A stretch of 64,000 nt of DNA from Faecalibacterium sp. I3-3-89 (GTDB lineage Bacteria > Bacillota > Clostridia > Oscillospirales > Ruminococcaceae). Position numbers and translations under genes: made by a program. How positions within the stretch are numbered: position 1 is the stretch's first letter; each line of letters opens with the position of its first letter. Of this stretch, positions 15,440-23,785 are shown in pieces. The stretch spans positions 186,001-250,000 of the forward strand of contig NZ_CP094468.1 of assembly GCF_023347275.1 (NCBI RefSeq), in the 5' to 3' direction. The notes below the pieces were generated by a model. That model searched no databases. It was not told where the DNA came from and worked only from the letters and a program-made list of their open reading frames with translations.

Positions 15440-15853
15440 ATGTGGTTTGTATTTGCACTGTGCTCGGCCCTGTTTGCGGCCCTTACCTCGATCCTGGCCA
15501 AGGTGGGCATCGAGGGGGTCAACTCCACTCTGGCCACCGCCATCCGCACTGTGGTGGTGCTGGCCATGAGCTGGGGCATGGTGTTCCTCACCCGGGCCCA
15601 GGGGGGCATGGGGGAGATCAGCCGCCGGAGTTGGCTCTTCCTCATCCTATCGGGGCTGGCCACCGGGGCGTCCTGGATGTGCTACTACCGGGCCCTGCAG
15701 CTTGGCCGGGCCTCTCAGGTGGTGCCCATCGACAAGCTCAGCGTGGTGATCACCCTGGTGCTGGCCTTTGTGTTCCTCCACGAGCCCTTTACCGCCAAAA
15801 GTATGGTGGGCTGCGCCCTCATCGCCGCCGGCACCCTGTTTATGGTGCTGTAA
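15440..15853 (+). CDS. single-domain EamA/DMT family transporter
   Basis: A 137-residue protein with four to five membrane helices, equal to one EamA repeat (half the size of a normal DMT carrier): ALCSALFAALTSILAKVGI at the start and DKLSVVITLVLAFVFLHEP near the end. Such half-size proteins work as dimers. ATG 15440 follows a GGAGG site. It lies 110 bases after tctA and before a bidirectional terminator. Substrate unknown. Confidence 0.85.
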   Translation: MWFVFALCSALFAALTSILAKVGIEGVNSTLATAIRTVVVLAMSWGMVFLTRAQGGMGEISRRSWLFLILSGLATGASWMCYYRALQLGRASQVVPIDKLSVVITLVLAFVFLHEPFTAKSMVGCALIAAGTLFMVL

Positions 15854-15877
15854 GAGGGTAAGCTCCCTGCAAACAAC

Positions 15878-15909
15878 AAGGCCCTCCCGGTTTTGCCCGG
15901 GAGGGCCTT
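15878..15909. terminator. bidirectional terminator between convergent genes
   Basis: A 13-bp stem AAGGCCCTCCCGG and complement with a short loop. It serves the DMT gene (plus) and the MarR gene (minus). Confidence 0.85.
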
Positions 15910-15926
15910 ATCGTTTTGCTGCACGC

Positions 15927-16421
15927 TTACTTTTCGGCGGGCGTCTCCGGAGCAGCGGGCGCTTCCGAATGGTGGCACTTGGCCAGCATATCCAGCTCCG
16001 GCATCAGCTCGGTGCTGATGACCGACAGCATCTGCTCCATCTTGTCGCAGTCCTCTGCGGGGAACCGCTGACGCACCCGCTCGATGACGGTGTGCAGGTA
16101 GGAGTAGCTGATGCTGTAGTAATCGATGTATTTCTGGGTGGGGCGCAGATAGTACTCGCGGCGGTCGGTGGTGGACTGGATCTTCTCCACATAGCCCTTT
16201 TTCACGAGGCTGCCGATCTTGTAGGCCGCGTTGGGAGTGGAAATGCGCATCATGCGGGAGAACTCCGCAATGGTCGGCTCGCCCATCGCCATGATGCCCT
16301 CCATGCAGAAGGACTCCACCGTGGTCAGCGTGGCCTCGCGGGTGGCAAAGCGCTGAAATACATTTTGATAAAAGTGCAGCTTGAATTTGGTATAAACGTC
16401 CTGAAAGACTTCTTCCAGCAT
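15927..16421 (-). CDS. MarR-family transcriptional regulator
   Basis: A 164-residue winged-helix protein: TIAEFSRMMRISTPNAAYKI is the recognition helix-turn-helix and STTDRREYYLRPT the wing, both MarR-typical. The start is ATG 16421 with AAGGAG 5 bases upstream; ATG 16436 overlaps that site. It is next to, and on the same strand as, the NhaC antiporter gene that ends at 16529, but transcribed after it with a 107-base gap. It probably controls neighbouring transporters; the target is not shown. Confidence 0.85.
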   Translation of the reverse strand: MLEEVFQDVYTKFKLHFYQNVFQRFATREATLTTVESFCMEGIMAMGEPTIAEFSRMMRISTPNAAYKIGSLVKKGYVEKIQSTTDRREYYLRPTQKYIDYYSISYSYLHTVIERVRQRFPAEDCDKMEQMLSVISTELMPELDMLAKCHHSEAPAAPETPAEK

Positions 16422-16528
16422 GGATTCTCCTTCCATGAGCCTAATAGCTCAAAAAATTTACTCTTTTTACAGTATACCATGATTCTGGCCGGAGGGGAAG
16501 AGAAAAATCCACGATTTTGGTGGAAATT

Positions 16529-18184
16529 TTAGGCTTTTCCAGACTTTTTCTTCCCGGGATGGCCCATCCGTGCCCTGACGATGCTCAGGATCACAAGCTC
16601 GATGACGACGGCACAGGCCAGCAGCACGAAGGAGGTCAGGACGTTGGCAGCCTCGCCGAGGACGGCCTGCGCTGCGCCGCAGAGCAGGTAGCAGCCCGCC
16701 GAGATGGCGGCGGCGGTCATGGCGTAGGGCAGCTGAGTGGAGACGTGGTTGACATGGCTGCAGTGGGCACCGGCAGAAGCCATGATGGTGGTGTCGGAGA
16801 TGGGCGAGCAGTGGTCGCCGCAGACCGCGCCGGACAGGCAGGCGGCGATGGAGACCACCAGCATCTCACCCTCCGGGAACGCATGGCAGACGATGGGCAC
16901 GAGGATGGAGAAGGTACCCCACGAAGTGCCGGTGGCGAAGGCGAGGAAGACGGCCACGAGGAAGATGATGATGGGCAGCAGGTACTGCAGCGCCGCAGCG
17001 GAGCCGCTGAGCAGGCTGGCGACGTAGTATTTTGCGCCCAGCAGGCCGGTCATGCCGGAAAGGGTCCACGCCAGCGTCAGGATGAGCATGGGGCTGACCA
17101 TCGCTTTGAAGCCCTCGGGGATGCAGGCGGCGAAGTCCTGAAAGGTCATGACGCCCCGCACCCGGTAGAAGACGAAGGTGAACATCAGGGCGATGGAGCT
17201 GCCCATCACGAGGCCCACAGAGGCGCTGCAATTTGCGAAGGCGGTGATGAAGTCCACGCCCTCGAAAAAGCCGCCGGTGTACACCATGCCGAAGATGCAG
17301 GCCGCGATGAGCACCAGCACCGGTGCGATGAGGTCTACCACATGGCCGCGGGCGTCGGAGCCGTCGTCCACATCGTCGCCGTAGGGGCGGTCGTCGGTGG
17401 TGAAGAGGTCGCCCAGCAGGGCGTTGTCCTCGTGCTTCTTCATGGGGCCGTAGTCGAAGCCGCTGAAGATGAGGAAGAGGCTCATCACCATCGTGAGGAT
17501 GGCGTAGTAGTTATAGGGGATGGTGCGCAGGAACATGGTGAAGCCGTTGATGCCCGAGCCTTCCGGCACCGAGGAGGTGACGGCGGCAGCCCAGCTGGAC
17601 ACCGGCGCGATGATGCAGATGGGGGCGGCGGTGGCGTCGATGAGGTAGGCCAGCTTTGCGCGGGAGACCTTCTGCCGGTCCGTGACCGGGCGCATGACGG
17701 AGCCGACGGTCAGGCAGTTGAAATAGTCGTCCACAAAGATGAGGATGCCCAGCAGCAGGGTGGCGAACTGTGCGCCTGCCCGGGTGTGGATGTGGGTGGA
17801 GGCCCAGCGGCCGAACGCGGCGCTGCCGCCGGCCTTGTTCATCAGGGCCACAAGGATGCCCAGCATCACCAGAAAGACGAGGATGCCCACATTGCTGGAA
17901 TCGGACAGCTTGGAGATCATACCGCCGTCCTCGTTGAAAAAGAGGGTGGTCAGCGCAAGCTCAAGGTTGCCGTTGGCGTAGAGCAGCGCACCGGTGGCGA
18001 TGCCCACCAGCAGCGAGGTGTAGACCTCCTTGGTGTTCAGGGCCAGAACGATGGCCACCACAGGGGGCAGCAGGGAGAGCGCAGAGCTGTATACTGCGCA
18101 GGTGTAGGTGGAGGGGTCGGCGATCTTGCCGGGCGTTGCTGCGGTGCACCACAGCAGCAGGGCAAACACCAGAAGAGCACCCAC
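16529..18184 (-). CDS. nhaC: NhaC-type Na+/H+ antiporter, apparent frameshift at start
   Basis: A protein of about 551 residues with eleven or more membrane helices. NhaC traits include IFVDDYFNCLTVGSVMRP near residue 150 and VCGDHCSPISDTTIM near 455. It exchanges sodium for protons, or a similar ion pair. The open frame begins only with GTG 18184, which has no ribosome site. An ATG at 18205 has GAGGAG at ideal distance, but an A6 run right after it puts it out of frame; one more A would give a natural start (MKKTNLSW) fused to the long frame. It is either a true mutation, slippage control or a sequence error. Confidence 0.85.
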   Translation of the reverse strand: MGALLVFALLLWCTAATPGKIADPSTYTCAVYSSALSLLPPVVAIVLALNTKEVYTSLLVGIATGALLYANGNLELALTTLFFNEDGGMISKLSDSSNVGILVFLVMLGILVALMNKAGGSAAFGRWASTHIHTRAGAQFATLLLGILIFVDDYFNCLTVGSVMRPVTDRQKVSRAKLAYLIDATAAPICIIAPVSSWAAAVTSSVPEGSGINGFTMFLRTIPYNYYAILTMVMSLFLIFSGFDYGPMKKHEDNALLGDLFTTDDRPYGDDVDDGSDARGHVVDLIAPVLVLIAACIFGMVYTGGFFEGVDFITAFANCSASVGLVMGSSIALMFTFVFYRVRGVMTFQDFAACIPEGFKAMVSPMLILTLAWTLSGMTGLLGAKYYVASLLSGSAAALQYLLPIIIFLVAVFLAFATGTSWGTFSILVPIVCHAFPEGEMLVVSIAACLSGAVCGDHCSPISDTTIMASAGAHCSHVNHVSTQLPYAMTAAAISAGCYLLCGAAQAVLGEAANVLTSFVLLACAVVIELVILSIVRARMGHPGKKKSGKA

Positions 18185-18279
18185 CCACGAAAGATTGGTT
18201 TTTTCATGATAAGCTCCTCACTTGATTTTTTTGCGGTCTGCCGGGCAGACTATCCCCAAGAACGGGACGGAAGGGGGTG

Positions 18280-18444
18280 TTGGCTGCGCCGGACTATAAA
18301 GCGATGTATCTGGAACTGTTCCGCGCCAGCGAGCAGGCAGCCCGGCTCCTGCAGGAAGCACAGGCCCGGGCCGAGCAGCAGCTTCTGGCTGCCGACCCGC
18401 CGCCCATCGAGCTTGCCGGGCGCGGAGAGCAAAAAGAGTCTTAG
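18280..18444 (+). CDS. small helical hypothetical protein
   Basis: A 54-residue frame from TTG 18280 (GTG 18277 possible; ATG 18304 internal) after AAGGGGG. It contains YKAMYLELFRASEQAARLLQ followed by an Ala/Glu-rich helix, matching very short helical proteins common in Oscillospiraceae genomes. Its end overlaps the convergent thioesterase gene by 4 bases. Function unknown. Confidence 0.5.
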   Translation: MAAPDYKAMYLELFRASEQAARLLQEAQARAEQQLLAADPPPIELAGRGEQKES

Positions 18445-18827
18445 CCCTTCTTGCTCTCGGCCTTGGCGGCAAATTTGGCGTCGTTGACCACGAAGCGCTC
18501 GTGGACGCCGCCGCCCACGGGGCCTTTCTCGTCGTACAGGGACACCTTGAACACCAGCTTGCGGCCCTCCACAGCGGTCAGCTCGCTCTCGCAGGTGACG
18601 GTCATGCCCACGGGGGTGGGGGCGGTGTGCTCCAGCTCCAGCTTGGTGCCCACAGAGCCGCAGCCCTCGTCCAGTGCGTCGGCGACGCTCATCCAGCAGG
18701 TCTTTTCGGCCAGCGCCACCAGTGCGGGGGTGGCGAAGACGTTCAGCGTGCCGCTGCCCATCGTCTTGGCGGTGTTTTCGGGGGTGACGGCGACGCTCTG
18801 TCTGCCGCGGATGCCAGTCTCTAACAT
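18441..18827 (-). CDS. hotdog-fold thioesterase (FlK-like)
   Basis: A 128-residue protein beginning MLETGIRG with FATPALVALAEKT near residue 31, the pattern of fluoroacetyl-CoA thioesterase-like hotdog proteins, and a GTKLELEHTAPTPVG strand later. It probably hydrolyses a small acyl-CoA; substrate unknown. It is a stand-alone minus-strand gene between the NhaC and YwaF-like genes. Confidence 0.8.
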   Translation of the reverse strand: MLETGIRGRQSVAVTPENTAKTMGSGTLNVFATPALVALAEKTCWMSVADALDEGCGSVGTKLELEHTAPTPVGMTVTCESELTAVEGRKLVFKVSLYDEKGPVGGGVHERFVVNDAKFAAKAESKKG

Positions 18828-19003
18828 AAAAATGCCTTCTTTCTCAAATCTTCGTCCTGCCGCAGTTTGCGGCAGATAATTTCACATTCGTAAGGATACC
18901 ACAAAATATCGGTCATTGCATCTGTTTTCGGGATTTTTTCTCCAAAACTCTTTCCGCCTGAAGCCAAAAGCGGTATCATAAGCTGGACAGGGAGGGAGAG
19001 AAG

Positions 19004-19759
19004 ATGAATGATTTCTGGAAATCCTACGACATCACCCACGCTGAATTTGGAGCCGATTACCGGTGTTATCCGCTGTATGGCGGCATCCACCTCACAGAAT
19101 TGGCTCTTTCGCTTGCATTCATTGGAGGAATGGCTTGGTGGTATCGCCGCAGCTCTGCCCGCACCCGGCGGCGTATTTTAATAGGAGTCACTCTCCTACT
19201 TGTGCTGGACGAAGCTGCCCTCCTGCTGGGGATGGAGCTGACCGGTCAATGGAACTGGAGTTATCTGCCCCTGCACCTGTGCAGCATCAATGTCTTTGTC
19301 TGCCTATATAACACCCTCACGGACAGGAATTGGTGCAAAGAGGAGCTTTATGCGCTCTGCATTCCGGGTGCGGCGCTGGCCCTGCTCTGCCCCAGCTGGC
19401 TGGATGTCCCCTCTTGGTGGACGCTCATCAATCTGCACTCCGTCAGCATCCATGCCCTGCTGGTACTCTATCCTACCCTGCTGGTGGTGGGTGGCTATCG
19501 TCCCAGCCCTCGGCGAATCCCACAGGTGCTGGCGTTCTTGTTTGGATCCGCCCTGCCCATCTACTTTTTGAATAAGTCCCTTAACACCAACTTCTATTTC
19601 CTCAATAATCCCTATGGGAATATCATCACCAGTACATTTACAGAGCTGCTAGGCGAAAAGTATTATATTCTGGGCTTTCTGCCTGCCATCGCGCTGGCGC
19701 TGGCCGTTATGTATCTGCCGTGGGCCTTGAAGGAGTGGCGGAGCAGAGGGAGGACATAA
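19004..19759 (+). CDS. YwaF/TIGR02206 family membrane protein
   Basis: A 251-residue protein with about six membrane segments and the family traits QWNWSYLPLHLCSINVF near residue 83 and LNTNFYFLNNP near residue 193. The family is widespread in Firmicutes without known function. GGGAGG precedes the ATG. It is a single-gene unit. Confidence 0.8.
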   Translation: MNDFWKSYDITHAEFGADYRCYPLYGGIHLTELALSLAFIGGMAWWYRRSSARTRRRILIGVTLLLVLDEAALLLGMELTGQWNWSYLPLHLCSINVFVCLYNTLTDRNWCKEELYALCIPGAALALLCPSWLDVPSWWTLINLHSVSIHALLVLYPTLLVVGGYRPSPRRIPQVLAFLFGSALPIYFLNKSLNTNFYFLNNPYGNIITSTFTELLGEKYYILGFLPAIALALAVMYLPWALKEWRSRGRT

Positions 19760-20041
19760 AACACAGCAGGGATGTTTTGAAGAAAAAAATTATGGGGAAA
19801 ATTTGTTAAAATTCAATAAAACAAAATATGGAAGTACCTAAAGGAGAACGATACAGCAAATACGGCTGCATAAAAATCGAAAAGAATATATAGAGGAAAA
19901 GCAATTCGAATAGAGTTGCTTTTTTCTTTCCAAATCACACTCTTCCTGCAAAATGAAACCGCAAGCTGATTGCAAATTTCCGGCGTTTTACGGTTTGTTT
20001 TATCAATTCTGAGGGCATGATGAGTTTTTGTGCCAAAACGC
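19760..20041. other. AT-rich intergenic region with a small hairpin
   Basis: A hairpin AAAGCAA/TTGCTTT followed by T-rich sequence near 19898-19932 looks like a weak terminator. A 21-codon ATG frame at about 19829 (MEVPKGERYSKYGC) lies before it but has no convincing ribosome site. Nothing else is seen. Confidence 0.4.
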
Positions 20042-20092
20042 TTGACAGGGGGGCGTCTGCGTGTTATCATGAATACATGAACAGATGTTCAT
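20042..20092 (+). promoter_or_regulatory. promoter and ArsR-type operator of the metal-resistance genes
   Basis: TTGACA (20042-20047), 17 bases, TATCAT (20065-20070), then the palindrome ATGAACA-GA-TGTTCAT (20077-20092) at the expected transcription start. This 7-2-7 palindrome is the classical operator of CadC/SmtB-type sensors, so metal-free ArsR should block this promoter. Confidence 0.85.
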
Positions 20093-20117
20093 ATGTAAAA
20101 ACGAAAGGGTGACAACG

Positions 20118-20453
20118 ATGGCTGAAGAAGTCACTTCCCCCGAAAAACTGCCCAAGGCTCCGCCGGTGCTGCCGGACGATGAGATGCTTTATGAGCTGGC
20201 CGACCTGTTCCGGGTGTTCGGCGACTCCACCCGCATCAAGATCCTCTATGCCCTCCACGACGACGAGCTTTGCGTGCAGGACATCGCAAACTCCGTCCAG
20301 CTCAGCCAGTCGGCGGTGAGCCACCAGCTGCGGGTGCTGAAGGACACAAAGCTCGTCCGCTTCCGCCGCGACGGCAAGACCGTCTACTATGCGCTGGACG
20401 ACGACCATGTGCGCAGCATCCTCTCGATGGGCATGGACCATATCGAAGAGTGA
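20118..20453 (+). CDS. ArsR/SmtB-family metal-sensing repressor
   Basis: A 111-residue winged helix: DLFRVFGDSTRIKILYAL, then ELCVQDIA and the recognition helix QLSQSAVSHQLRVLKDTKLV. The last helix holds D-x-H, ten residues, then H-x-x-E (DDHVRSILSMGMDHIEE), the alpha-5 zinc site of SmtB/CzrA sensors. The alpha-3 cysteine pair of CadC is incomplete: ELCVQD keeps only one Cys. It should therefore sense zinc, or cobalt, through alpha-5. Its own operator overlaps the promoter, and the HMA protein and P-type ATPase follow. Confidence 0.9.
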   Translation: MAEEVTSPEKLPKAPPVLPDDEMLYELADLFRVFGDSTRIKILYALHDDELCVQDIANSVQLSQSAVSHQLRVLKDTKLVRFRRDGKTVYYALDDDHVRSILSMGMDHIEE

Positions 20454-20529
20454 TGCCCCCTGAAATGCTGCAAGCTTTGCTGCACCCTGCGGCGGAGCGG
20501 CTATATAGAAAGAAAGGCTGGTACTTATT

Positions 20530-20751
20530 ATGAAAAAGAGCTACAAGATCGAAGTGGACTGCGCAAACTGCGCTCAGAAGATGGAGGATGCCGCCAACAC
20601 CGTTTCCGGCGTGGCAAAGGCTACCGTCAGCTTCATGACCCAGAAGATGAACGTCGAGTTTGCCGAAGGCGCTGACCCCAAGGCCACCATGCAGAACGTC
20701 CTCGTTGCCTGCAAGAAGGTGGAGGATGACTGCGAGATCTTCGGCATCTGA
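20530..20751 (+). CDS. heavy-metal-associated (HMA) domain protein
   Basis: A 73-residue single ferredoxin-like HMA domain with metal-binding CANC at residues 11-14 (Cys11 and Cys14). It is a small cytosolic metal carrier. The following ATPase lacks its own N-terminal HMA domain, so this protein probably supplies that function in trans. It lies 76 bases after the ArsR gene. Confidence 0.85.
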   Translation: MKKSYKIEVDCANCAQKMEDAANTVSGVAKATVSFMTQKMNVEFAEGADPKATMQNVLVACKKVEDDCEIFGI

Positions 20752-20778
20752 GCGTCTGCCGCAGCGGACGAGATGCGG

Positions 20779-20943
20779 GTGGAAACTGTGGAAAAATAAA
20801 TCGGTTTTCAACAATTTCCACCGTGTTTTCAACATCCTTTGCGCAAAAGTGGAAAAATAAACGCGCATTTGAGGCTTTTTGCGGGAAAACATCGTGGAAA
20901 AGCCGGGGGAAAGGGTGGAAAACAAGCCCCTTGTGGGGAAAAC
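20779..20943 (+). repeat. cluster of GTGGAAA repeats
   Basis: GTGGAAA occurs at 20779, 20788, 20849, 20894 and 20915, inverted at 20815-20821, with a GTGGGGAAAA variant at 20933. Two copies are a perfect 13-mer, GTGGAAAAATAAA. GTTTTCAACA is also repeated at about 20804 and 20825. The cluster fills the gap between the HMA gene and the ATPase. Confidence 0.6.
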
Positions 20944-20986
20944 CTGTTGAATCTGAGAAAAGTGCCCCAAAGGAGGCCTGAGACCC

Positions 20987-22882
20987 ATGACGAAAAAACA
21001 AAAGAAAATGCTCTACCGCATCCTCGCCGCTCTGGCGCTGGTGCTGGTGCTCAAGCTGCTGCCGCCCCTGCCCATGGCGGCAGAGCTGCTGCTCTACTGC
21101 ATCCCCTACCTCGTGGTGGGCTGGGACGTGCTCCGCAAGGCTCTGTTGGGCATCAAGAACCGTCAGGCCTTCGATGAGTGCTTCCTGATGGCAGTCGCCA
21201 CCGTGGGCGCATTCGCGCTGGGCGACTACGTCGAGGGCTGCGCCGTTATCATCTTCTACCAGATCGGCGAGCTGTTCCAGAGCGTGGCCGTCGGCAAGAG
21301 CCGCCGCAGCATCTCGGCCCTGATGGACATCCGGCCCGACTATGCCAACATCGAGGGCGAGGACGGCAAGCTGGAACAGGTGGACCCCGACGAAGTCGAG
21401 GTGGGCACGGTCATTGTGGTCCAGCCCGGTGAGCGTGTGCCCATCGACGGCGTCATCGTCGAGGGCGCTTCCACCCTGAACACTGCCGCCCTCACCGGCG
21501 AGAGCCTGCCCCGCGATGTCCAGTCCGGGGATGAGGTCATCAGCGGCTGCGTCAATATGAGCGGCCTGCTCCGGGTCAGGACCACCAAGGAGTTCGGCGA
21601 ATCCACCGTCTCCAAGATCCTCGACCTTGTGGAAAATTCCAGCATGAAGAAGGCTCGGGCTGAAAACTTCATCACCCGCTTTGCCCGGTTTTACACCCCG
21701 GCGGTCTGCTACGGCGCTCTGGCGCTGGCCTTCATCCCCCCCGTCGTCCTGCTTCTCATGGGCCAGCCGGCCCGCTTCGGGGACTGGGTCTACCGTGCCC
21801 TCACCTTCCTCGTCATCAGCTGCCCCTGCGCTCTGGTCATCTCCATCCCGCTGAGCTTCTTCGGCGGCATCGGCGGCGCGTCCGCCTGCGGTATCCTCGT
21901 CAAAGGCTCTACCTATCTGGAAGAGCTGGCCAACACCGGCGTCGTGGTCTTCGATAAGACCGGCACCCTGACGCAGGGCACTTTTAAAGTCACTAAGATC
22001 TGCCCCGTGGAGGGCGGTGCGGAGGAAGCCCTCGTGGAGGCTGCTGCGCTGGCCGAGAGCTGGTCGAAGCATCCCATCTCCCTGAGCATCAAGGCCGCAT
22101 ACGGCAGGGACATCGATGCCGCCCGCGTCACCGATGTGGAAGAGCTGGGCGGCCACGGCGTCACCGCCAAGGTGGATGGCAGGCCGGTGGCGGCGGGCAA
22201 CGCCCGCCTGATGGAGAAGCTGGGCCTTTCTGTCCCCGATGTGCCCCAGACCGGCACCATCGTCCATGTGGCCATCGACGGCAGGTATGCGGGCTACCTG
22301 CTCATCGCCGATGTGGTGAAGCCCCACAGTGCACAGGCCATAAAGGGCCTCAAGCAGGCCGGCGTCCGCAAGACGGTCATGCTGACCGGCGACGCCGAGC
22401 CGGTGGCGAAGGCCGTCTCGGCAGAGCTGGGCCTCGATGAGTACCATGCGGGCCTGCTGCCCGGCGACAAGGTGGACCAGATCGAGAAGCTCATCGCCGA
22501 GAAGCGGCCCAAGGAGAATCTGGCCTTCGTGGGCGACGGCATCAACGACGCCCCCGTCCTCTCCCGCGCTGACATCGGCATCGCCATGGGCGCACTCGGC
22601 TCGGACGCCGCCATCGAGGCCGCAGACGTCGTCCTGATGGACGACGACCCGGCTAAGATCGCCCTCGCCATGCGCATTGCCCGCCGCACCAAGGGCATCG
22701 TCTACCAGAACATCGTCTTTGCGCTGGCCATCAAGGCGGCCTGCCTGCTGCTGGGCGCGCTGGGCATCGCCAATATGTGGGCCGCCATCTTCGCGGACGT
22801 CGGCGTTATGGTCCTCGCTGTTCTGAACGCCACCCGCGCCCTCTACACGAAGGACCTCGTGAAGAAGGATAAGCTGGACTAA
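20987..22882 (+). CDS. P1B-type heavy-metal-exporting ATPase (zinc/cadmium type)
   Basis: A 631-residue ATPase without an N-terminal HMA domain. Visible: TGES actuator loop near residue 170, SCPCALV metal-binding helix near 277, DKTGT phosphorylation site near 323, HP motif (SKHPIS) and GDGINDAP hinge. The CPC motif fits Zn/Cd/Pb or Cu transport; the upstream alpha-5 type ArsR favours zinc or cadmium. It exports the metal using ATP. GGAGG precedes the ATG and a strong terminator follows. Confidence 0.92.
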   Translation: MTKKQKKMLYRILAALALVLVLKLLPPLPMAAELLLYCIPYLVVGWDVLRKALLGIKNRQAFDECFLMAVATVGAFALGDYVEGCAVIIFYQIGELFQSVAVGKSRRSISALMDIRPDYANIEGEDGKLEQVDPDEVEVGTVIVVQPGERVPIDGVIVEGASTLNTAALTGESLPRDVQSGDEVISGCVNMSGLLRVRTTKEFGESTVSKILDLVENSSMKKARAENFITRFARFYTPAVCYGALALAFIPPVVLLLMGQPARFGDWVYRALTFLVISCPCALVISIPLSFFGGIGGASACGILVKGSTYLEELANTGVVVFDKTGTLTQGTFKVTKICPVEGGAEEALVEAAALAESWSKHPISLSIKAAYGRDIDAARVTDVEELGGHGVTAKVDGRPVAAGNARLMEKLGLSVPDVPQTGTIVHVAIDGRYAGYLLIADVVKPHSAQAIKGLKQAGVRKTVMLTGDAEPVAKAVSAELGLDEYHAGLLPGDKVDQIEKLIAEKRPKENLAFVGDGINDAPVLSRADIGIAMGALGSDAAIEAADVVLMDDDPAKIALAMRIARRTKGIVYQNIVFALAIKAACLLLGALGIANMWAAIFADVGVMVLAVLNATRALYTKDLVKKDKLD

Positions 22883-22905
22883 GGGCCGCATCCTATCGCA
22901 AAAAG

Positions 22906-22969
22906 AAAGCATCCGCAGAGGGTGTTTCTCCGAAAAAAGCTCGGAGAGCCGCCTCTGCGGATGCTTTTT
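22906..22969 (+). terminator. terminator of the metal-resistance operon
   Basis: A 15-bp stem around GCATCCGCAGAGG with an internal smaller stem, followed by T5. Confidence 0.85.
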
Positions 22970-22996
22970 GTCTGTTGGCAGGGGGAAACTCCTCTC

Positions 22997-23024
22997 TTGC
23001 AATGTATTATAAACCTGTTATAAT
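22997..23024 (+). promoter_or_regulatory. promoter of azlCD
   Basis: TTGCAA (22997-23002), 16-base spacer, TATAAT (23019-23024); azlC starts only 24 bases beyond, so the leader is very short. Confidence 0.7.
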
Positions 23025-23047
23025 ACTAGAATGGAGGGTTGAAGCCA

Positions 23048-23785
23048 ATGCAAGAACAAAACGAAATAAAATTGAACCGTGCGCCGGTGTGGCGCGCGTT
23101 CCGGGCCGCAGCGCCCCAGACGCTGCCGGTGTTTGCCGGATATTTGGTGCTGGGCCTCGGCTACGGCATCTATGTGCAGTCGCTGGGTCTGCCGGTCTGG
23201 CTGCCGCCCCTGATGGGCACGGTGGTGTATGGCGGCTCGCTGGAATTTGTGCTGGCGTCACTGCTGTTGGGCAGCTTTGCGCCGGTGTCGGCCTTTCTGA
23301 TGGCCCTGATGATCCAGGCGCGGCACCTCTTCTACGGCCTGACCATGCTGCAGCGCTACCGGGGCTACGGCCTGCGCAGCGCCTACATGATCTTCGCCAT
23401 GAGCGATGAGACGTTCTCCATCACCTGCTCAGCAGAGCCGCCGGAGGGGGTGGACCGGGGCTGGTTCATGTTCTTCATCACCCTGCTGGACCAGTTCTAC
23501 TGGGTCGCCAGCGCGGCCATGGGGGCGGCCCTCGGCGCAGTCCTGCCCTTCAGCACCGAGGGCGTCGATTTTGTCATGACGGCCATGTTTGTGGTCATCT
23601 TCCTCAACCAGTGGGAGAAGGAAAAGCAGCACGCCAGCGCCGTCATCGGTCTCGCTGCACCGCTGGTCTGCCTGCGCATCTTTGGCGCGGGCAGCTTCCT
23701 CATCCCCTCGATGGTCTGCATCCTCGCGGCCCTGCTCCTGCTCCGCCGCCCCATCGAGGCCAAGGAAAGCGAGGCGGTACGATGA
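23048..23785 (+). CDS. azlC: AzlC-family branched-chain amino acid exporter, large subunit
   Basis: A 245-residue membrane protein with the AzlC signature GTVVYGGSLEFVLASLLLG near residue 57 and ARHLFYGLTML near residue 93. AzlC and AzlD together export branched-chain amino acids and analogues. ATG 23048 is used because GGAGG lies about 10 bases upstream; TTG 23039 would be too close. It overlaps azlD by 4 bases (ATGA). Confidence 0.9.
   Translation: MQEQNEIKLNRAPVWRAFRAAAPQTLPVFAGYLVLGLGYGIYVQSLGLPVWLPPLMGTVVYGGSLEFVLASLLLGSFAPVSAFLMALMIQARHLFYGLTMLQRYRGYGLRSAYMIFAMSDETFSITCSAEPPEGVDRGWFMFFITLLDQFYWVASAAMGAALGAVLPFSTEGVDFVMTAMFVVIFLNQWEKEKQHASAVIGLAAPLVCLRIFGAGSFLIPSMVCILAALLLLRRPIEAKESEAVR

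Noticed and set aside
19829..19894. 21-codon ATG frame before a hairpin
   Set aside because: No ribosome site at a suitable distance and no known family; mentioned only in the intergenic entry.
20779..20943. Chromosomal or plasmid replication origin
   Set aside because: Repeats resemble but do not match DnaA boxes, and no dnaA, repA or AT-rich unwinding element adjoins.
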